Positions 32,731-38,202 of a DNA stretch of 38,202 nt are shown piece after piece. Position 1 is the first letter of the stretch. Every line of letters starts with the position of its first letter. The notes beneath the pieces were generated by a model. That model was not told the origin of the DNA. It saw only the letters and a program-made list of their open reading frames with translations, and searched no databases. The translations under genes and the position numbers were made by a program. The stretch lies in NCBI RefSeq assembly GCF_001660815.1, contig NZ_LYMI01000037.1:1-38202 (forward strand), given 5' to 3'. The stretch comes from Xanthomonas nasturtii. GTDB taxonomy: Bacteria; Pseudomonadota; Gammaproteobacteria; Xanthomonadales; Xanthomonadaceae.

Positions 32731-33291
32731 TCAATAATGATCACCGCCGCCCTCGCCATAGTTGCGCAGCACCGCACAGGCCTGATCGCGCTGCACATCG
32801 CGCACCACCTCGATGCCGCGGCGTGTCAGTTCGCCCACCCAGTCGGCTGGCAGCGGGCCTTCGTCGAACTGCGTCAGCGCCATCACGTCTTCGGCGCGCG
32901 CGCCGATCAGCAGGCGGTCGATGCCGGCCCACACGGTGGCGCCATAGCATTGGCAGCACGGCTGCGCGGAGGTGGCCAGCGTCACCGGCGACAGCACGTC
33001 GTTCAAGCGCGGTGTCTGCAGGCGCTGCTGCGCGAGCATGTAGGCCATGTTTTCGGCATGCGCCAGCGAGGTGGTCTGCGGCACCACGCGGTTCACTGCG
33101 GCGGCGATGATGCGGTGATCCGGGCCGAACACGACCGCCCCGAACGGGCCGCCGCTGCGTTCCTGCACGTTCATCCGCGACAGTTCGATCGCCAGCGCCA
33201 CCTTGTCCTCATCGCGGGGATAGGCGCGGCTGTCGTCGACATGCGCGTGGATCCAGTCGGGCAGCGTGAGGTGGACTTGCGCGTAAAGCAT
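32731..33291 (-). CDS. Nucleoside/guanine deaminase-like protein (CMP/dCMP-type zinc fold)
   Basis: The 186-residue protein has the cytidine-deaminase zinc motifs: HAE at 78-80 (SLAHAENMAY) and PCCQC at 111-115, giving ligands His78, Cys112 and Cys115 and the proton shuttle Glu80. GGPFGAVVFGPDHRIIA and NRVVPQTTS are typical of guanine and tRNA-adenosine deaminase relatives. Its ATG at 33291 overlaps the upstream stop by one base (TGATG), so it is translationally coupled to the Cys-rich lipoprotein gene. The base deaminated cannot be told from motifs. Confidence 0.88.
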   Translation of the reverse strand: MLYAQVHLTLPDWIHAHVDDSRAYPRDEDKVALAIELSRMNVQERSGGPFGAVVFGPDHRIIAAAVNRVVPQTTSLAHAENMAYMLAQQRLQTPRLNDVLSPVTLATSAQPCCQCYGATVWAGIDRLLIGARAEDVMALTQFDEGPLPADWVGELTRRGIEVVRDVQRDQACAVLRNYGEGGGDHY

Positions 33292-33695
33292 CAGTGAACC
33301 GTTTCTGTAGGGGGAGTGGCGGGGCGCAGTGTATCGGCCTGCGCGTCCTTTGCGGCGCATTGCCCGGCCACGCACTGGCAGGCGCTGATTTCGCGGAAGC
33401 CGCACACGCTCATCATGCCGCTGGCCTGGCACTGCGCCAGCACGCCTTTGGGGTCGGTGGCGCTGTTGACGTTGACGCAGGCAGGAAACGCGCCGCAACA
33501 GTTGCCGACGTTCTTCACCGTGCAATCGGCATCGGTGCGGCAGGTGGTGGTGACGGTGACCGGCTTGGAGGGTGCCGCGCTGCTGGCCGGTGGCGGGGTG
33601 GCCACATCGGTCGGTGGTGCGGCCACGCAGCCGATTGCGGCAAGACACGACAGCAACACCACGCTGCGCAGGCACCAGGAGGGAAGACGGGACAT
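33291..33695 (-). CDS. Cysteine-rich putative lipoprotein
   Basis: The 134-residue protein has a lipoprotein signal (SVVLLSCLAAIGC), putting the lipidated cysteine at residue 23. A Pro/Ala/Ser linker follows, then a compact domain with nine further cysteines: TTCRTDADCTVKNVGNCCG, AFPACVN, LAQCQA, SVCGF, ACQCV and QCAA. Paired cysteines of this kind point to a disulfide-stabilised periplasmic domain. I do not recognise the family. The stop overlaps the ATG of the deaminase gene, so both come from one message, although one product is in the envelope and the other probably in the cytoplasm. Confidence 0.8.
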   Translation of the reverse strand: MSRLPSWCLRSVVLLSCLAAIGCVAAPPTDVATPPPASSAAPSKPVTVTTTCRTDADCTVKNVGNCCGAFPACVNVNSATDPKGVLAQCQASGMMSVCGFREISACQCVAGQCAAKDAQADTLRPATPPTETVH

Positions 33696-33900
33696 GCGGC
33701 TGCTCCGATCAGGCCATATGAGCTGCCATGGTAAGCCCAGGCCGCGTGCAGCGTGGGCACGGTGGAAGGACCTGTGCCGACAAGCGGCAGGCAGCGTGCA
33801 CGCAGGCCTGTGGGTGCCAGTGGCGGCGCAGTGCCCGCATGGCGCTTGTTGGCGCTCAGCGCTTGACCATCAGCGATGCGCGATCAACGCCGCCGCTGCC

Positions 33901-34155
33901 TCAACGATGTCTGCGCAGCGCCGAGGCGCAGCGACTGGCCAGGCTCAGTTGCTGCATGCCGTCGGCGCGAAGATCGGTGGGTGGCTCGTCCAGGGGCGGC
34001 TCTGCAACCATGGCACACAGCGCCTCGGCCGGCGTTGCCGTCTGGGATGGGAATGGGGGTTGCTGCGAGCAGGCGACCAGGCCGATGGACAGCGAAAGCA
34101 CGGCGCTGCGCAGTGCGCGCCGGCGTGGCGGTGAATGGCGGCGGGGAAGGCACAT
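33901..34155 (-). CDS. Possible small lipoprotein
   Basis: From the ATG at 34155 the frame gives 84 residues. A basic start (MCLPRRHSPPRRRALR) leads to a hydrophobic core and a lipobox-like LVAC near residue 29, then a hydrophilic part with PPLDEPPTDLRADGMQQLSL and ends RHR. AGGAA lies nine bases before the ATG. The signal-like start followed by a polar mature part supports a real short gene, but no family is recognised and the frame is short for GC-rich DNA. The 205 bp between it and the Cys-rich lipoprotein gene hold nothing recognisable. Confidence 0.4.
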   Translation of the reverse strand: MCLPRRHSPPRRRALRSAVLSLSIGLVACSQQPPFPSQTATPAEALCAMVAEPPLDEPPTDLRADGMQQLSLASRCASALRRHR

Positions 34156-34216
34156 GGCGGTGTTCCTGCGGGACGCAGCCTGCACGGTAGTGGCGCATGC
34201 GCATCAGCTGGCGGCG

Positions 34217-35146
34217 TCATTTCGCTTCCGCATGCAGTGCTGCGCACCACAGCACGCCGACCAGCAGGCAGGCGATCGCCGCCAGCTCCAACGGAGTGGG
34301 CAGGCGCATTTCCCAGGCGAAGCCGTACAACAGCGCGAACACCGTTTCGAACACGATCATCTGCCCGACCAGGGTCAGCGGCAGCACACGGCTGGCGCGA
34401 TTCCACAACGCATTGCCGATCACCGAGGCCAGGATGCCCAGCAACAGCGACACGCCCCAGAAGCCGGCCCAGTCGAGCGGTGCATGCGCTGCGCTGCCGA
34501 TCAGGGCTGCCGGCGCCAGCAACAACGCCAAGGCGCCGGTGACCACGCCGGTGAGCAGCGACCAGTCGCCGCCGGACAGATCCGGGCGCCGTCGCAGCCA
34601 GCGCGCATTGGCGATCGAATAGGCCGACCACGACGCCAGCGCACCCACCGCGCACAGCAGGCCGGCGATACGGGTGAGGCGGTCGCTCGCCTGCTGGCCG
34701 GAGTCGTCCTGCACGGTGTCCAGCGCCACCAAGGCCACGCCGATCACGCACAGCACGCAGGGCGCCGCCAGACGGCGCAATTGCACCGCGCCTGCGGTAC
34801 GCGTGCCGATCACGGTGACCACGACCGGCAACAGCTCGATGATCAATGCGGTGGCCGCACTGCCCGCCCACTGCACGGCGCTGCCGAGCAGCACGTAATA
34901 AATCAGATTGCCCATCAGGCTCAGGCGCACCAGCGCCCACCACTCGGCGCGACCCAGCCGGGCAGCGGTCTGCCGCGCGCGTGGCGCCAGCACCAACGCC
35001 GCCACCGCGCCATACGAGAGGTAGCGCGCCACTGCCAATTGCAGCGGCGTAAATGCGGCCAGCAATTGCGGCGCCAGAAACACCAGCCCCCACAGCGCAC
35101 CCGCACCGATCCCGCAGGCGATACCCACCATCAAGCGTTCACGCAT
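34217..35146 (-). CDS. EamA/DMT-family transporter
   Basis: The 309-residue protein has ten hydrophobic segments arranged as two EamA repeats, about residues 8-140 and 160-300. Typical pieces are GIGAGALWGLVFLAPQLLAAF, LMGNLIYYVLLGSAVQW, LIIELLPVVVTVIG, and in the second half WSAYSIANARWL and VIFETVFALLYGFAWEMRLP. Such inner-membrane carriers usually export small metabolites or amino acids. The ATG at 35146 has AGGAA eight bases upstream; longer frames lack family sequence. Substrate unknown. Confidence 0.88.
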   Translation of the reverse strand: MRERLMVGIACGIGAGALWGLVFLAPQLLAAFTPLQLAVARYLSYGAVAALVLAPRARQTAARLGRAEWWALVRLSLMGNLIYYVLLGSAVQWAGSAATALIIELLPVVVTVIGTRTAGAVQLRRLAAPCVLCVIGVALVALDTVQDDSGQQASDRLTRIAGLLCAVGALASWSAYSIANARWLRRRPDLSGGDWSLLTGVVTGALALLLAPAALIGSAAHAPLDWAGFWGVSLLLGILASVIGNALWNRASRVLPLTLVGQMIVFETVFALLYGFAWEMRLPTPLELAAIACLLVGVLWCAALHAEAK

Positions 35147-35673
35147 CGTGCTGTTCCTCAGGGCATGCATCGCAGCCTGCCGTGCGGCAGCCGGTGGATC
35201 AAGGCGAGCGCTGCAGAAATTTGAAACGCGGCCAAGTCGTGTTGCAGCTCGCTGCACTGGCGTGACCCGCAGGCCGGGCGCTGCGGGTCGCTGGATGCGT
35301 TGAGCAGGCACCCTCTGAACACCTGCGGGGCTGCAAGCAAGCCTTGCATTTCGCTTGATCGCAGCGGTGTCCGGCGCGGGAAATCAAGCCCTTTCGCGAG
35401 ATGCGAAGTTGCATCGGTTGTCGATGGCCAGCGCACGAAAGCGTTGTTCAGCGCTTGCCTGATCAGGTGATCCCATCGCCGCGCACGTGCGACCAGCGCT
35501 GTCGTGCTGGCCGGATGGATCAACTGCGTGGCGAGTCGTTGCTCTGCGTTGGCGCCGAGGCCGGGGGAGGCACTTCACGAGGCGCGGCAGCTGCATTTCC
35601 AGGCAGTCCGCTCACCACCGGCCTCAGTCGCAGCGACGCCCTTTTGCATGGGAGTCGCTGTGTTTTGCCGCGG
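35147..35673. other. 527-bp gene-free region between glnS and the EamA gene
   Basis: Open frames of up to about 120 codons exist here on both strands, but none shows a signal peptide, domain or good ribosome binding site, and their composition looks random. A perfect 9-bp stem, GACCCGCAG at 35264-35272 and CTGCGGGTC at 35281-35289 around an eight-base loop, is visible. The stretch may hold the EamA promoter and the glnS terminator; no tRNA or strong T-tailed hairpin was found. Confidence 0.45.
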
Positions 35674-37413
<1,740 letters not shown>

Positions 37414-37845
37414 GCGCGCATCAGCAATAGGTAAACCGCAAGTTTAGGCGGTGGCACCGGTTAGGGGTAGGCGGCGGGGCAGCGGGGCGGCCTTTGGCCG
37501 GCAGTTTGGCTGGGGTTGGCCAGCCTGCTCGCTCCCCTGCAGGCGGTGCCGGTCATGCGTGGCGCTGCCGTGGCCGGGCTGTCACGCTGCAACCGACGGG
37601 CATGCAGGTGGTTCACATGCCTGGCAACCAGCACGCACTTCCCGCCGCCGGTGCGCAGCAAGCGTGGGGCGTGGCTGCAGCCACGCGACCCCAGGCATCG
37701 TTCGCGCCGGCCCTGTAGCAAGCGCCGCCTTGCTCGCTGCTTGCTGCTTGCGGCAGGGCAAGACTCCTCACGCGCGGCCGGACACGGCTGGCGGGCATCG
37801 GTCGCGACGCGTACGCTGCGCCGACCCCGTTGGAGCGCCCCATCC
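37414..37845. other. 432-bp divergent intergenic region between glnS and the GST gene
   Basis: No gene is credible here. It should hold the promoters of glnS (minus) and the glutathione S-transferase (plus). A perfect 16-bp palindrome, CGTGGCTGCAGCCACG, lies at 37670-37685 and is flanked by further imperfect complementarity (GGGG/CCCC). A short GCTTGCTGCTTGC run occurs near 37739-37750. Clear -35/-10 pairs were not found. Confidence 0.45.
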
Positions 37846-38202
37846 ATGCCACTGCCCCGCCTGGTGATCGGCGACAAGACCCTGTCTTCCTGGTCGTTGC
37901 GGCCTTGGCTGCTGTTGCGGCACTTCCAGGTGCCGTTCGAGGAAGTCGCACTGCCGCTCAATACGCCGGAATTCCAGAGCCGCATCGCCGGGTATTCGCC
38001 GACCCGCCAGGTGCCGGTGCTGTGGGACGACGCCCTGCATGTATGGGATTCGCTGGCGATCTGCGAGTACATCAACGAGCGTTGGCTGGACGGCCGGGGC
38101 TGGCCGGCCGAACTGGCGGTACGCGCGCAGGCGCGCGCTGCCGCAGCGGAAATGCACTCCGGCTTTGCGGCGCTGCGCAGCCAGCTGCCGATGAATCTGG
38201 CC
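37846..38202 (+). CDS. Glutathione S-transferase family protein (5' part)
   Basis: The frame starts at the ATG at 37846 and stays open to the window edge, giving 119 residues. The N-terminal thioredoxin-like domain shows LVIGDKTLSSWSLRPWLLL with the probable active-site Ser, the cis-proline segment RQVPVLWDD near residue 54, and the glutathione-binding WDSLAICEYINE near residue 68. The helical C-terminal domain begins AVRAQARAAAAEMHSGF. It resembles YfcF/maleylacetoacetate-isomerase-like GSTs. GGAG occurs about 12 bases before the ATG. The C-terminal half is missing. Confidence 0.9.
   Translation, partial: MPLPRLVIGDKTLSSWSLRPWLLLRHFQVPFEEVALPLNTPEFQSRIAGYSPTRQVPVLWDDALHVWDSLAICEYINERWLDGRGWPAELAVRAQARAAAAEMHSGFAALRSQLPMNLA

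Noticed and set aside
33728..35224. Plus-strand open frame antisense to the EamA gene
   Set aside because: It is rich in Gln, Arg and His with no domain, while the opposite strand encodes a clear ten-segment transporter.
35158..35523. 121-codon minus-strand frame in the gap before glnS
   Set aside because: No family resemblance, signal peptide or convincing ribosome binding site; random composition.

Overview
The window is a GC-rich chromosomal segment of a gammaproteobacterium. Gene content, gene order and intergenic repeats fit the plant-associated genus Xanthomonas: the block lgt-thyA-folA next to apaH-apaG-rsmA-pdxA-surA-lptD, short GGGACC- and GATTCCC-type repeats, and a folded intergenic repeat of a kind I recall from Xanthomonas genomes. 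The assignment rests on protein resemblance recalled from memory, not on a search. Layout: (1) 1-827 holds the 5' end of an IS110-family transposase (minus strand), its noncoding flank and a hairpin-rich repeat. (2) 828-4630, plus strand: two TPM-domain genes, lgt (lipoprotein maturation), thyA and folA (thymidylate and folate). (3) 4684-14241, minus strand, a long run of housekeeping genes: a BtuM-like membrane protein, cobalamin adenosyltransferase, a histone-deacetylase-like hydrolase, lptD and surA (outer-membrane LPS assembly and its chaperone), pdxA, rsmA, apaG and apaH. (4) 14438-16824, plus strand: two overlapping ubiquinone-type flavin hydroxylases. (5) 16951-27514, an accessory region for aromatic catabolism. 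It holds an alpha/beta hydrolase, an NTF2-like protein, an outer-membrane channel of the phenol MetA family, a GntR regulator, ligB-ligA (extradiol ring cleavage), a LysR regulator, and a marR-ech-vdh-fcs operon that turns hydroxycinnamates such as ferulate into vanillate-type acids. (6) 27657-31332: an EF-hand protein, an unrecognised protein, a frameshifted gluconolactonase-like gene, and a Tat-exported Gfo/Idh/MocA oxidoreductase. (7) 31333-38202: a palindrome-rich gap, rlmM, a nucleoside deaminase coupled to a Cys-rich lipoprotein, a possible small lipoprotein, an EamA transporter, glnS, and the start of a glutathione S-transferase. How the genes work together: in region 5, Fcs activates a hydroxycinnamate to its CoA thioester, Ech splits it to an aromatic aldehyde plus acetyl-CoA, and Vdh oxidises the aldehyde. 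After demethylation or hydroxylation by enzymes encoded elsewhere, protocatechuate could be cleaved by LigAB. The outer-membrane channel may admit the phenolics. A perfect 7-bp inverted repeat at the marR promoter and two TTGG-N3-CCAa palindromes about 51 bp apart between gntR and ligB are good operator candidates. The least expected features are: ligAB without the rest of a 4,5-cleavage pathway in view; the BtuM-like/adenosyltransferase pair; a repeat block translated in frame before dihydrofolate reductase; the possible bridge-RNA region beside the IS110 transposase; and a dense cluster of perfect palindromes at 31371-31553. No tRNA, rRNA or CRISPR array was seen.
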